From Chloranthus sessilifolius (taxonomy: Eukaryota > Streptophyta > Magnoliopsida > Chloranthales > Chloranthaceae), in NCBI GenBank assembly GCA_021018995.1, contig CM037591.1:66739901-66803900 (forward strand): DNA of 64,000 bases, in the 5' to 3' direction. Both the position numbers and the translations under genes were made by a program. The notes beneath the pieces were generated by a model, which saw nothing but the letters and a program-made list of their open reading frames with translations, was not told the DNA's origin and ran no database searches. Positions within the stretch are counted from its first letter, which is position 1. Every line of letters starts with the position of its first letter. This document shows positions 12,155 to 24,699 of the stretch, in pieces.

Positions 12155-13610
12155 TCTCAAGCGAAATAGTCAAAACAGTCCCTACTTATAATAGAATACA
12201 AATAATGTGTAGGGTTCCCCTACCTTAACAAAGAGGTTCAAAAATCACGCATAAACAGTCCTCACCAAGGACTCCCAACAGTCAAAACCTACATATATTA
12301 ACACTTTCAGTGTTAATATAAGACTAAAAAATCAAACTAAAACTTGCGGATTAAAAATCCAATAAAAATTCTGAATGCCAAAAACAGGACGGAAACAGAA
12401 TTTGTGGGTCAAATCTGAAATTCGATGGTCGAATTCAATTTCGACCCTTGAATTCAAAACTGCACATCAGTCCCAAAAATGGGAAAAATCTGCACATCAG
12501 TCTGTGGCCATCAGATTTTAGATTGAACCACAGCCATGTCTTCTTTAATTCTAAACAAAACATAAACAAAATAACACAAGGAGGTTTCATCAACCTACCT
12601 CTTGTAGTTTAAACCGTCGATTCCAATAAAAATCCAATAAAAATCCAATAAAAATTCTGAATGCCAAAAACAGGACAGAAACAGAATTTGTGAGTCAAAT
12701 CTGAAATTCGATGGTCGAATTCAATTTAATCTTGAATTCAAAATCGCACATCACCCCAAAAATGGGAAAAATCGCACATCACTGCGGGCCATCGATTTTA
12801 GATTGAACCACAGCCATGTCTTCTTTAATTCTAAACAAAACATAAACAAAATAACACAAGGAGGTTTCATCGACCTACCTCTTGTAGTTTAAACCGTCGA
12901 TTCCAAGCTCCAAGCTCCAAGTTCCATGGTTCAGATTTTCACTTCAGTCCATCATAAAGAAATGACCACAGCCATCAGATCACACAGATTTTCTTACTCT
13001 CCACATCACTCTTCTCTTTCAATATATCAAACTGATCCTAAGACAATTTCAAAGCTAATCAATGGTTGAGATGTGAAGAGGAGGTCTCAATCGCTCTAGA
13101 TCTAGGATCAAACGAGCAAGGTCTTTAGAAGCTTAAATTCCAACGAGAGCGGGAGAGTTAATCTTCTCTTGCACTCTCTTTCTCTCTTATAACCAAACCT
13201 AAGCAACTATAATATCTAGATTTTTTTGTATTTGCAAATTATCCACTTAAGTTGAGAACATATTTGGTGTTAACCACCAACACCAACCCAATAGTATAAG
13301 TCATTGATTTCATGACTTGCACACCTCTCGAGACCAAATCCTTTGGCCATTAGTCTTACCATAGCCTTAGCTTACCAAAAGTCCAAAAATATTCTACAGT
13401 ATTTTCCGGGCACGCTTACCGAGGTAAACGAAATTATGCCGAAAATATCAGGGATATTACAAATGCCAAAGCCTTGATTTTATTTAAAAATTGCCTTTAT
13501 ATATGTATCAAACTTCATGAATTGGAATGTGTTAAATGAGTGATTTAACATTATTATTCCCTATTGAGCTTGGATTGTAGCTCATCCCAGACTATACATC
13601 ACAGTTGCAG

Positions 13611-13702
13611 GAGTAGATTTGGAGTGTGATCCGGAGCAAGAAGAGGACCCGGATTACAACCTTGACGAGGAAGAAGATTTGCCTGAGGAACACTTTCCTT
13701 AG
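13611..13702 (+). CDS. Acidic mini-ORF in element 1 5' LTR
   Basis: After a splice-acceptor-like TTGCAG the frame reads GVDLECDPEQEEDPDYNLDE and, a few residues later, DLPEEHFP then stop TAG. From the Ala codon at 13607 it spans 32 codons including the stop, exactly as in the 3' LTR of element 2 (63486-63581), where the peptide is different in sequence but similar in pattern: Asp/Glu-rich, D-Y near the middle, an acidic cluster, D-L-P-x-E then F-P and stop. Differences between families fall largely at third codon positions. No ATG lies in frame upstream before a TGA, so it would have to be reached by splicing. Whether it is expressed is unknown. Confidence 0.5.
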
Positions 13703-13808
13703 TTGATTAGTTGGAGGGTGTAATATTTTGGGGCTTTGTAAAGAATACGTTAAAAAGAAATACTTGTTAAACATTAGTCTTTTTGTGATTTTGTTATCCA
13801 CTATTTTA

Positions 13809-13828
13809 GGTGAAGGTCGGCCTTCACC
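13809..13828 (+). promoter_or_regulatory. LTR hairpin (element 1, 5' LTR)
   Basis: GGTGAAGGTCGGCCTTCACC is a perfect 8-base stem with loop TCGG, followed by GGTGG. Elements 3 and 5 have the same stem with the central A-T pair swapped to T-A, a compensatory change. Confidence 0.7.
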
Positions 13829-14115
13829 GGTGGATTGATGGTTTCGATATACATGTGAATAGACATCTTGTAGGTTTATTTTGCCATTTTGCTTATGCCA
13901 AAGCTTTGATGTGTTTCCGCATTGTGCTCTTCGACTTTGCATCATGAAAGCTTACCATTAACTGATGGCCCGATCCTTCCTAGTGTTGATGTGAGGAAAG
14001 ATCGAGTCACCAGGGAGCTAGTTACACATAGTTATACTACAGCATCACTGTAATTCAGATCATGCACGATCTGACGGCACGAGTTTTAGGTAAGGAAGAC
14101 CCGGGCTGTCATAGG

Positions 14116-14128
14116 TGGTATCAAATCC
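14116..14128 (+). other. Primer-binding site of element 1
   Basis: TGGTATCAAATCC lies two bases after the 5' LTR. It resembles the plant tRNA-iMet site TGGTATCAGAGC with changes at its 3' part. Confidence 0.7.
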
Positions 14129-14267
14129 CTAGGCTGTACGTCGCATGGGCATTCTGAGTTATGGCGTAGTAGAAGCAATGGTAGTAGAGTCTATTAACTC
14201 TTAGGTTAGACTCTTAGAGTCGACCCGGTTGATCAGATTTAGTATTGTGTGACCATCTCAGGTCAAC

Positions 14268-15512
14268 ATGCCTCCGAGAAGAGGAAGACCGAGAATAGGG
14301 AATACCGGGGGCATGACCAACAATCAGAGATTTTTCACGGAACCAAATGACACTCCACTCGATAACAATAACAATGATTCCGGAGTGGACAACAATGTGG
14401 GAAATGCTCCCGAAGCCAAAAGGAATACTAAAAACAACCAGCAGTTATTGGAGAATGTCGCAAATGCCCTGACCATTCTCGCAGAGTGACGCCATCCATC
14501 AGGGTTTCAGGAGTTGAGGAGATTGAGACCTCTAAGCTTCTATGGTCAAACTGAACCGTTTGAGGCAGAACAGTGGTCGAATCAAATAGAGAAGATTCTT
14601 CAGAGGATTAGGTGCACTGAAGAGGAAAAGGTGAGTTGGGCATCATTCCAACTCAAAGGAGAAGCAGACCCTTGGTAGAAGTCCATGGAGAGAACTCAGG
14701 CACCGGGAAACCCTTAGACATGGGCTGAGTTTACCGAAGTTTTAATGAGAAATACTTTCCAGCACTAGAAAGACGATGTCTGGAGATACAGTTTGCCAAC
14801 TTAGTACAAGGCGAAATGACAGTTCGGGAGTATGAATCGGAGTTCACAAAACTCTCTTGGCTTGCACTAGCATTAGTGGCTACAAAATTGATGAAAACTC
14901 AGAAGTTTGAGTATGGACGGAAGCCGACCATTAAGGAAAGGATATCCCATTTTGAAGTAGTGACTTATGATCGAGTAGTGAGATTGGCTCTTATTGTGGA
15001 GAAGGATGTTGATAATATGATCAAGAGGCGGGAAGAGCAAACCAGAAATAAAAAGAGTCAGTCGCAAGCACTTAATGCTGAGCAGGCCAGCAAGAGACCA
15101 AGGCATTTGATGCCGCCGCCATCTCAACCTACCACCACGGCAGCATCTCGGTCACTCTACTCGGCATCTTTGCCACCCTTGCCTCCCAGAGCTTCAAGGC
15201 CCTTCACTACCTCCAACCCTACGACAATAGTAGCACCAAAAGCCCAATCAACGACTTCTCACATAGCATCTTCCGCACCCCAGAGTTCATGTGCAAAGTG
15301 TGGGAGACTACACAAAACTGAGGAGTGCAGAAAATCTATCGGGGCGAGTTTTAAATGTGGTCAAGTGGGGCACCGTATCCGAGAGTGTTGGGAGATGAAG
15401 GGTGTTGCCACCACTACAGCGCCGAATCAGAGAGCTACGCAACCCACGATGCAAGGCCGGGCATATGCAGTTTCCGCACATGATGCCCAAGCCAGCAATG
15501 AGGTCATGCAAG
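14268..15512 (+). pseudogene. gag of element 1 (capsid and nucleocapsid), degraded
   Basis: The start MPPRRGRPRIGNTG matches the basic N-terminus typical of Tekay-like Gag. The capsid (Retrotrans_gag) region follows at 14500-14990, recognisable from LRRLRPLSFYGQTEPFEAEQ, but it is cut by a TGA at 14487, several TAG codons in TGG/CAG contexts and a frameshift. The C-terminal half (14816-15512) is open: a coiled basic region, a Pro/Ser/Thr-rich linker, then CAKCGRLHKTEEC and a CCHC knuckle whose first Cys is Ser (SFKCGQVGHRIREC). Gag packages the RNA and forms the particle. The frame ends at a conserved splice donor (CAAG/GTATG) shared with elements 2 and 5. Confidence 0.85.
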
Positions 15513-15646
15513 GTATGATCTTTACTTGGGTTATCAATCTATTCCTTCGCATTTTAAATGAAAAAGGTGCAAAAAGATCACTAGAATTATTATACCTTGT
15601 ACTATAACTCTTCATACACGACTAATTTTAAATGTGTTTAATTTAG
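15513..15646 (+). other. Predicted intron A, element 1 (gag/protease boundary)
   Basis: GTATGATC at the 5' end, ACTAAT branch-like sequence at 15621-15626, and ATTTAG at the 3' end; 134 bases, AT-rich. It splits a Gly codon in phase 1 after Val-Met-Gln. Element 2 has an intron in the same position and phase (56819-56943). If it is retained, translation adds about 31 residues and stops at 15607. This is inference from sequence; no transcript was available. Confidence 0.65.
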
Positions 15647-16307
15647 GTGTCATCCGCTTGAGTAAACAAAATGATATATGTGGCTACAAGGCCCTAGTGT
15701 TGATAGACCAACCTTTGCCAGGGAAATTGGCCACACACCTGAACCCCTAGATTTTGTCTTAGCTATCTCTACACCAACAGGAAGTTCAGTGAGTACGGAT
15801 ACAATATGCTGATCGGTTGTGGTCACCATGGCACACCGCCAAACTACAGTTGATCTAATCCTGCTTGAAATGCAGGGATTTGATGCAATACTAGGCATGG
15901 ATTGGCTAACCAAATTGCGAGCCAAGGTAGATTGGTTAGAGAAAACAGTCACTCTCTATCCCAAGAGGGAGAGGCCATTCATATTTATGGGTATTTGACC
16001 GACTGTCGTACCCTTTATATCAGCAATTCGAGTCGAACGACTAATCAGTAAGGGATGCCAAGGATACCTTGCCTTCATACAAGGATGAAAGGATGAGAAG
16101 GTTGACATTGCCAACATTCTGATCATCTACAAGTTTCCTAATGTATTTTCTGAGGAGCTACCGGGTTTACCGCCAGAAAGAGAAGTCAAATTTACAGTCG
16201 ACTTAGCTCCAAGCACAGAACTAGTATCTAAGGCTCCATACTAAATGGCACCGGCCGAGTTGAAAGAGTTAAAGGAGCAGTTGCAAGAGTTAATCGATAA
16301 GGGATTC
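15647..16307 (+). pseudogene. Protease and start of RT of element 1
   Basis: Reading past stops and frameshifts, the segment carries the second conserved protease block (GFDAILGMDWL near 15880) and the linker to RT (FPNVFSEELPGLPPEREVKF near 16137), then AELKELKEQLQELIDKGF just before the break. The catalytic protease Asp region (around 15680-15700) reads ALVLIDQ, so the D-(S/T/P)-G triad is not preserved. The gene is interrupted at 16307 by element 3, which duplicated GATTC; coding resumes at 33312. Confidence 0.8.
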
Positions 16308-17204
16308 TGTAACATCCTGAAAATTATCAAAACTATAGGTCCTAATTAGGTGCATGTCTGTTAAGAAATACGTCACTGTTCGGATTTTTCAAACGGGATC
16401 GTTTTGGGTCCGTTTGAGCTCGTGCGAGATTTTTAGGACCAAGTTTATACACCGTAGTGGTGTGTATTGGCTCAACACTGAATTTAATTGATGAGTGATT
16501 CGTGTGTGCAGGCCCCACACCGAACCAAAGATCATTTGTGTGGTGTAAAACAACTCGATTAGGTACATGGGTTCCGCATCATAACGAAACTAATGGATAA
16601 AGCTTACACCAAAATGGGTGTATGTATCTTTTAAGGGAGCCGGTTCCTTTAGTTATAAAAGCAAAGGGCTTCCTTAAGAAGCTATAACTGGTTGCATTGC
16701 CTTGGGGATTTTGGGTTCTAGAGAGAGAGAGAGAAGAGCTTGAGGAGACCACACTGTAAACCGTCCGAACGTTGAATCAGCTCTGTTGAACTTTGAGGTA
16801 TTGGCCTTGTGTTAGTTGTGTGCCGCGGATAGTTGTTAGATTTTGACTTCGGTGAGATTTGAGAAAATGAGAATGTGTAAATAGAATCAACCGTTGTGAT
16901 CACGTCATACGCAATTGGTAGAGTGAGGAATAGTGCGTGTTGGAGCGGCGTGTCATCGTAGGCTTCATTTCGATTCAAACGCTGGAGATATCAGTGAAAT
17001 TCACTTTGAAACCCTAGCTTGGACGTGAGCACGTGAATTGAGAAAACTATCAATTTGAGATATGAAAATTATGCAAAGTTATTATTTATAGTTGAGTTAG
17101 TTTGATTCTTGTTTATGGGTGAAGAATTAGAAGAAATGAGTTAAGATTTGAAGAAAAATGAGTTTTTAGAAGTTAAAACCCGTGAATGTGAAGAAATTGG
17201 TAAA

Positions 17205-17350
17205 ACTGATCGATCGAAATAAGTGAAGGTTCGATCGATTTTGTCAAGAGTGAAAATATGAAGGTTTCTGGAGAAATCGATCGATCGAAATGAAATTCAA
17301 TCTATCGATTTGAAATTTTGTTCGATCGGTTTGAAAATCGATCGATCGAA
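17205..17350. repeat. CGATCGAT palindrome array in element 3
   Basis: Seven or so copies of (A/T)CGATCGA(A/T) words in 145 bases. Element 5 LTRs have an analogous ATCGATTAATCGATT array at the matching LTR position. Confidence 0.75.
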
Positions 17351-17842
17351 TTTGGCTGAGCTTGCCGACACTGCTTCGGTATTTTGACCATAACTTTTTA
17401 CTCCGAATTTTGATTGACGCGATTCTTATGGTGTTAAAAAGAGGACAACGAGCTCTACACCTTTTGTGAATTGACTAACTCGTGAATCAATTGTTTTAAA
17501 GGTCAAACTTTGGAGGAAGTTACATAAAATTCTAAGTCGGCACGAACTTGTCCGTTTCCGCCTCGTTTTGAGAAAACACTTAAATATATCTAAGCTATTA
17601 GTGATAAGAGTTAATCCTTGATGAATCATTGTGTGCTTGTAATGTAGATTGAGGGCGAGAAGCCATCGATAGGACCTTGCTTGGCTTCGCACGACTTCGA
17701 GGTTAAGGTAGGAGAAATTCACCATCTAATTGCATTTAAGATTTTTATTCATAGATAATGTGATATGAGCGAATGTTTTATAAATTTTTTAGAAAATATA
17801 AAAGATTTGAAGTATGAATTTATAATTGAACGCATGTGTGTG

Positions 17843-19656
17843 TGTTGTAACTCCACATGTGCCTTTTTTATGTGTATTTTGAGAACGAATTAATGAATAA
17901 TAAGTTACATAATTTTAAATTATGAAAGAGATATCAGCACATTGAGGGCTAACAATAGCCTGCAAGATCAGGGCCAATTGTAGTAAGTTTTAAAAGTGAG
18001 TATATTAAAGATCGTCCACAGAGAATTTGTCTGAAATATGAGATAGACCTCCAGATCTGTGCTACCAGATCTGGCTCTATAATTATCTAGAAAGCAGATA
18101 AAAAGAGAGTGTTGGGTTTTTTTGTCACGTTTAACTAAAAGCAAATAAAGAAAAGAACTAACTAACTGATCCAGATTCAAGTTGGGGAAGTGATTAAAAT
18201 AAATCAAATGGAGAAATAATAACTTTCTGTGATTTCGCCTTTGAATTTTAATGGAGAATCTGCAACTAAACAGAGTTGATTCAATCTTCATCCGGCTACC
18301 AAAGACAGATGTAAGAGAAATAAATCTGAATTAAGGAAGGGTTTAAACTTATGGTTATGATCTGTCCACTTAAATGGTCACGGATCATCCAATAGTTGTT
18401 GAACTATTCTCAATTCGAACATGAACATCATCGCAAGTGTCTTTATCGTAACTAGGTTACCAACGCTAATTGCAGGGGGTAATGAATCAAGGGAAATTGC
18501 ATGCAAAGTAGTGAATCTAAAGGAGTCTAATGCACTAAGGTGATCAATAAGAACCCTTGACATGAATCCAATGGAGAAAACATTCAAAGAACCTTTTAAA
18601 TTCAATCTTACAATTACAGAGCACGGCTTTAGAAAGCCCTCGACTAGCGCCTTGAATCCGATCTCTTTGGAGTTACAAAAGCACTCAAGAACTCTCAAAA
18701 GCAAAGAGGAAGAAATTACAAAGTGCAGATAGACTATCGACCGGAAGGAGGAAACAGAGATGAAAACTCAAAACTGGATGCCCCAATTGGGCAAATGTCT
18801 TCTCAATTTATAGCTTTCCCTCTATCTCGCATAAGGCTGAATTGACCAATCAAGTGCTCAGACTCAGATTGCCCAATGGTTGTTGAGCACGGGGATCCAG
18901 ATCTGTTTCGCCAATGAAAATGCTCGATCCGGTTCACCAATCAGCGTTAGAAGCATCAATTCTGTTATGGGAATTCAAAAGTTTGTTTGAGCTTCTAGAA
19001 GTTCCCGCCAAGTGATTTCATCTTTGGGTTTTCACGTGGGGCGGAATATGCCATTGGTTTGTGGTTGGAATCTTCCGGGATGTCTGGGCTTTTAATTACA
19101 TTGGCGCGTGTAGAGTTCTTGAAATGCCCTTCAAAGTGGTCAGAATCTCAAAGATGCCATTTCGCAGAGTTTAAGGGTCTTTTCGCAAAGTAGGTTGGCC
19201 CCAGAAGTTCTTTTCGCAAAGCATAAGTTCTTTTCGCAAAGCATAAGTTCTTTTTGCAAAGCAGAAGTTCTTTTCGCAAAGGACTTCTCTTCGCTTCGCA
19301 GAGGTAAATCTTCTATTCGAGGAGTGTTTTCTTCGCTTTGCAAAGTTCAAGGTTCTTTAATTGAAGAGATTCTTTGCTAATTGAGCTTTAGCTTCCATTC
19401 TTCTTGCTAATGGATCCTTCTTCTTTCGTGTCTTTTCTTGCTCTTTTAGGACCTTTTTAGCCATTGTCGAGGCTATTTCTTCACTCCTCTTTGAGTTTGA
19501 CATGCGTTGTCGGCTTTTTGATCATTTTAAGATGGTTTTGATTTGGACTGTCTTTTGGTTGGTCGCAATATGAACACTAAAGCACTTATTTAGTCTTCTC
19601 AAGGGTCTTTCAAGGCTCATGTTTAGGGTGAAAAATGGTATTTTCACTACTTAACA
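17843..19656 (-). repeat. 3' LTR of element 4 (left copy)
   Basis: Plus-strand ends are TGTTGTAACTCC and TACTTAACA. It aligns with 30170-31950. It contains short repeats of GTTCTTTTCGCAAAGCATAA near 19210-19280. It differs from the other copy in an unusual way, with many one-base differences at CTG/CAG sites. Confidence 0.93.
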
Positions 19657-19675
19657 CACCCAAACCTAAGCTTTG
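19657..19675 (-). other. Purine-rich tract of element 4
   Basis: On the minus strand, CAAAGCTTAGGTTTGGGTG directly abuts the 3' LTR, the expected place for plus-strand priming. Confidence 0.5.
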
Positions 19676-21240
19676 CTAGTCCCCGAGCAAAGAAACGTAA
19701 AAGCAAAATAAAGAGCCACTTTTGTAGGAAGCACAGTGCATTTAGCATATGCAACAAGCCTTTTAAACCCCTAGGTGATCCCTAGAGGAGGAGTGAAGTC
19801 TCCGAGGGTTTTCGGTGAGGGTACCCACAAACTTCTCCATGAAATAGTTAACATCAGCAATATTATCAAATGAGCAATCAAGGAGCAGGGTTAGTTACTC
19901 TTGAATCAATGATGAAAGAAAATTTGATTATTGTTTGCACAGAATTTAAACATTTATAAACCTCATGAATGTTTCAATATTTCCAATCTGTGAATCATAG
20001 AAAATCATACAAATGTGCCAGAAGCTCATCCTATGGATAAAAATTAGGTTATAAGTCATACTTAAGGTGCTCAAGTTCCAACCCAAACACTCACCTGGTA
20101 TACTCTCATCGTGTTTTTGTTGAGGGGTTCATTTTCACTCAAGCTCAAGAGCGCTACATCTCCCAAATGGATCTGTAAGCATGAGCATAGGCATGATTCT
20201 TAGGCAATGGCATCATTGACATCTCCTCACCATAGATTGGGTCACTTCTCATCTCCACATGACTCACTCAACTTTGGATCACAAGGGCTTTTAATCTAGG
20301 TTTGTTTGTATGGCTTATGGAGTGAAGTTTCAAGGAAAGGCAATTTGAACAGAGGTTTGAATTTGAGAACTCGTGAAGTGCGGAGATGGTTCATGACTCC
20401 ACCTTTTTGAGTTTAGCTTCTTTCTTCTTCTTTCGAGATTCTCACATTCACGATGATCGTTCTTTCTTTGATCTTGCATTATAAGGTCCCTTTTTGCCTT
20501 TTTGCTTGCAACTTTTCACATTGTTTGTCTCTTCTTTCTCACCACCATATTGCCTGCTTTTGAGGTATTTTCTCTTCTTTTCTTGATGTTGCCCGAAATG
20601 GTCCATCTTCGCTTCTTTCTCCTTTACCTCTGAATTCTCGAGTGAGGGAAGGCTGAATTAGTTCCATAGGTTCAGTACTTTTGGGTATTTTGATGAAGAA
20701 TTGTAGGATTTATAGCTCAAATGGGGTACAAACTGGGGCAGATTTTTCTTGGCTGGTTCTGTTACGTGCTAGCTGTCCTAAGAAGCCATTCATCTTTTCC
20801 TCAGCTTCATGAGTGCTGTTATTCGTTTTAATTTGGAGTTTCCTAACTTCTAGTGGATCTAATGCCTCACCCAATCCTTTGAATCAGATAAAATTGCCTC
20901 TGTGCCTCTTCCACAGAGATGGAAAATATATGGGCTCAATTCTCACTGGTTATGGTTTTTCCTTGAGCTTTTAAGTATATCTTTACCTTTTTCTCTTCCT
21001 TTTGACTTACTATGTGCTGATACCAGTATGTTTTTATGGTGTAATCATCATGGAAATGTAGAATATCGCAAGGTTTAGAATGTCTAAATTCTTGCAAAGA
21101 AAATTTTAAAATTTCCACATTGTCATGATTCTTAAGTAAAATAATTCATTTCCTGATTACTTAGGTGATTCTGTTGTCCTTAGGTTAACTATTCCTTGGG
21201 CAGGACCTGTCTGCCACACCCCCAAACCTATGAGGAGCAG
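19676..21240 (-). other. 3' untranslated part of element 4
   Basis: No coding region recognised. A second purine-rich block (minus strand CTCATAGGTTTGGGGGTGTG, about 21213-21232) resembles an LTR-adjacent purine tract and may mark the end of the env-like unit. Confidence 0.45.
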
Positions 21241-24049
21241 TGTCCTCACTGGTTCAAAGGTGGTGGCATAGTCACAGTTATTAGGGGAAAACAGCAGAAA
21301 AAATAATAGCATGGAGAATTACAGAAAGCAAATTGTATGAACCAGAAATTTTACAGAAAATAAAAGAAAAAGAGGGGGGAAAGGGAGTAAGGGTGAGGGG
21401 TTTATTTTTGTTTGTTTCTGAAGTAGGGGAGCACAGCTATAACAGAAAAATTGCAAAATAACATAAAACAGAACAATTAACAGAGAAAAATGGGATAAGA
21501 AAGAAAACAAATGACAGAATTGCACCGAATGATACAAAAAACAAAAGATTTATACATTGTATTTGAGACATGAGATGCAGATTTTAATAACTAGGATCAA
21601 AGTCGATCATAGATGGGTTCTATGGGCTCGAACTAGAGTCACTGAATCCGAACTAGAATCGTGTTGGAATCGAACTGGATTTTGGTTTCTCAGAATGGAG
21701 TTCGAGTTCAAGTTGTGTACTCTTGACTTGATCTTCTGGTGAGGCCAAGGTGTTTGGTCAGGGTGGTTTTCTTCGTTCTTGAGCTAACCGAGCTTGGAGC
21801 ATAGCCACCTTGGCCGTTGACCAATTGGAATGTTCGTCCACGGATCCCTCATCTTCTCTCTCTCAAATTGCATGAAATGCTCTAATTTCTTGATTTTGGC
21901 CTCATAAGGGGTTGGATGTAGGCCTGAAATCAGCCCTTTCTTCGCACATCCCTACGGATGTAGGGATTTTCTATCATGGCCCGGGAGAGGGTGGCATATC
22001 TAGGGAGGGGATGGAGTGGTAGGGGACTAAAGGGGTCCAGGGGGGGGGGGGTGGGCGGTTAAGAGAGGGTCGAGGGTCTTTGAATGGCTAAGTCGAAAAC
22101 AGGGGGTGGTGAAGGGGTCTGTTTGGGTAGCCTGGGTGGTAGTGGAGGGGGGGAAGCACTAGGACTCTGGTTCTTTGGGTTGCCTGTGAGGCAAAATGGA
22201 GAGCAGGGGTAATGGGGTAGGTGGTAATGGGGCGATTAACGATCGGATGAGCTCAATGTAGCATCGATTGTCTGATTTGTTTGGAGCCGGGCTTGGATAT
22301 TTTGGAGGTAGGTGAGGATCTGGGTGTAGGGAGCGGTGTGGGGAGATTAGCCTAGAGGGGATTGGGATTAGTGAGGTGGAGGGATGGGGGTAATGGGTGT
22401 GAAAGGGAGGTGGGGAAATGGGTGAAAGGGGAGGAGCAGGATAGGTGTAGATCTAGCTCCATGGTGTCAAATAGGGGTGAATAAGCCTGTGGGGAAAGGT
22501 TGGGGTTCAGAGGTCTGGGATACCTCAGGTGTATGTGCTGAAGGGGTGTGGGAGTGTGAGGAGCGTTGGAGCAGAGGGGTGAAGGGGATGGAGCAAGGAT
22601 TGGGGTGGCTAATTCCTCTAGGACCTCGGGTTATTGTTGGGGGAGATGGGTGGTGTTGGGATAGTAGGGTGGTTGGTGTGGTAGGGTGTCCAAAATAGGA
22701 ATGATGGAAGGTGTGGATGATGAACCATGGGATGGGGAGGGTGTGGAGGAATAGGAACCAGCCATCTCAGGGTCAGTGGGAGGTGCAACAAGAGCTGCTA
22801 CCTCGGGACTGTGGACTAAGTGCGCAAGTGGTGCAAAAAAGAGCTGGTCACCACAAGGAGTTGGGCTTGTAACCGGTAGAAATTTGAGGCTCGTGGTTGA
22901 GGCTCCAGCAATTTCCACTTCTGCAAAGATGCCCACCCACACTTTCGTGGCTTGGTTCTCTGTCATGCTCGAAGCAAGAACTAGCTCGCTCAAAAGGTGC
23001 TATGGGTTCAATAGGGCAAAGAATAGGGGCAGTGCAGGCGGGGGCATGGGCTGGTTCTCCTACTTCCTCATTCTTCTTAACATGGCGACTTGGTCCGTGC
23101 TTTCTTGCCAAAGTTGTGAGGAGTGAGTACCTCAAAGGGCTCTTCCCTATTAATGTCAAACTTGGCTCCTAAGAGCGCTGAAAGTAGTCTTCCAAAGGGG
23201 AGGCCAGCAACTTTCTGTTTCTTCTTTACCTTGGCACTCACATCACCATTGCTTCAGGGATGAGCATGGGGCATTGAAAATTGCCCCTTAGAAAAGTGAA
23301 AGAGGGCTTCAAGGATAGGAGTTCGCCTCTCTGGGTATGCCATTACATAAAAGCTCCTCGAGTATGGAATCCATTAGAGATATTATGGGGCAGATCTCTT
23401 CTCATTATTGATTGCCCGAACCCACCATGCCTTGTGTTAAATGGGCAGCCATGTTTACGAAAGAGGTCGCCCAGAGCCGCCAAAGGTCCATCGGGGTTGA
23501 ATTGAAAAGGTATCCCCAGCATGCCCTATGTCCTCACCGTCTAGGTCACATATCTATGAAAATGACTAAGGTTGGCACGTCTGCAACATCTTCAGTGACC
23601 TTTGTGAGGTTTTGATACCACAGTTTTATCATCCTTGGATAAGTTTTTTCTGGTAATGGGGTGAGGATAGTGCTGAGAGAAGCTTCCCTGAGGTATGTTA
23701 GGATGGTAGGCAATCATGTTTGGAGGAGAAAAAGTTTCATCCACCAATAGCTCGTGTATGAGCTCGGGTATCAATGAAGGGGTTAGGCAAAACTAAGTGA
23801 ATGGGTAATGGGGGCAGCTCGGACTGGGGCTTGAGGCGCAGGGTAGGCTCCTCATGGCGTATTTTCTTTCCTTTTCAACCCTATCCGCCTTGTCCATTGA
23901 AAGCTTTCTCTGCACGCTTTTTGCTTTGCCTTTGGCTTTGGGGTCGATTTGGTTGCCTTCTTGACTGATGATTTGGGGAACATGGCTAAGGATTTTTCAT
24001 TTTTCCCATACTTAATTTGGAGGAAAAATGCTCCAAACACCGCTAACAT
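21241..24049 (-). pseudogene. env-like ORF of element 4 (plant transposon protein type)
   Basis: Located after integrase, as in Athila-group elements. On the minus strand it starts around 24049 with a basic Lys-rich stretch (KKATKSTPKPKAKQK at about 23950). A Ser/Pro-rich segment follows at 22631-22990 (PEMAGSYSSTPSPSHGSSST). Further on is a coil-like AMLQARLAQERRK segment near 21800, and a strongly hydrophobic membrane-like stretch lies at 21319-21537. Frames change several times and stops are frequent. In Athila elements this position carries an ORF of unproven function sometimes called envelope-like. No signal peptide or fusion peptide could be supported here. The match to the family is by position, composition and a few motifs. 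Confidence 0.55.
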
Positions 24050-24699
24050 GATTTAGATTTTTCTAAAAAATTGAGCGAGAATGGATAGAAAAAATACGAT
24101 CTAGGGTTTGAACCGAGTCGCTTTGTTTGTAAAGATCGCCTAACCGACATTCGACTTTGATCTCTAAAAATGGAAACGCCAAACAATTAGGAACAAAACT
24201 CGATATCCTTGTGGAGCTCGTGTGAGAAGAGAGTGAGCTAGGGTTTTAGTGGAGCGCCGCAGAGAGTGTTTGCAAATACAACGCTAACTTCAAAACGACT
24301 AAATATACTTGAAGCTAAAATCGCAAAGCACCTTTAAGTTTTGAAAAGTTCCAAAAGAGCCCTTCTTATTACTTGAATGGCCAAAGTGCCTTTCGACAAG
24401 TAGATAGCTTCGTAAAGATTATTTCGCAGGACTTAGCTTGAGAACCGTCCTATTCAAAAGGAAATGTTATCATAATCAACTATTCAAAAGAACATCTTTG
24501 TTTTCGAGCGTTCATTGCACTCGTAATCTTTTCAATAGACTTTGGACTTTGCGAAAAGTAATTTTTGCTTATGATTTGAACTTTAAGTGTAATTAAACTA
24601 TGCGAAAAGGGAAAAGAAACAGTAAACGGAGAAATTCAAGAAAACTATGTTGTACAAACATAATATACAATTTTCTACCATCGATTTTGGAGATTCGTG

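Larger units (their letters stand above)
11009..13461 (-). mobile_element. Solo LTR of the element 2 family
   Basis: The sequence is the reverse complement of the element 2 LTRs (53108-55426, 61871-63916): it reads TGTGACGACC at the left edge and ATATTACA at the right. It is flanked by an exact duplication AATGC (11004-11008 and 13462-13466), and the uninterrupted target is visible in the 3' LTR of element 1 near 49596. No internal region is present, so it is a solo LTR left by LTR-LTR recombination. Like the 5' LTR of element 2 it carries an internal duplication of about 290 bases. It also has a local triplication of a 30-base unit at 12066-12154 that element 2 lacks. Confidence 0.95.
8842..14113 (+). 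repeat. 5' LTR of element 1 (split by a solo LTR)
   Basis: Starts TGTAATATCCCGAGACC and ends GGGCTGTCATA. It aligns with 48402-50245 except for the inserted solo LTR (11009-13461 plus a 5-base duplication) and a 991-base segment (9432-10422) present only here. It contains four degenerate AGCTCAGGGGCTTGA units (10689-10853), a CTATACATCACAG block, a small acidic ORF and a hairpin near its end. Confidence 0.88.

Noticed and set aside
21319..21537. Hydrophobic minus-strand frame considered as a true viral envelope membrane anchor
   Set aside because: The surrounding frame is broken and no signal peptide, fusion peptide or cleavage site is seen; it is kept only as part of an env-like relic.
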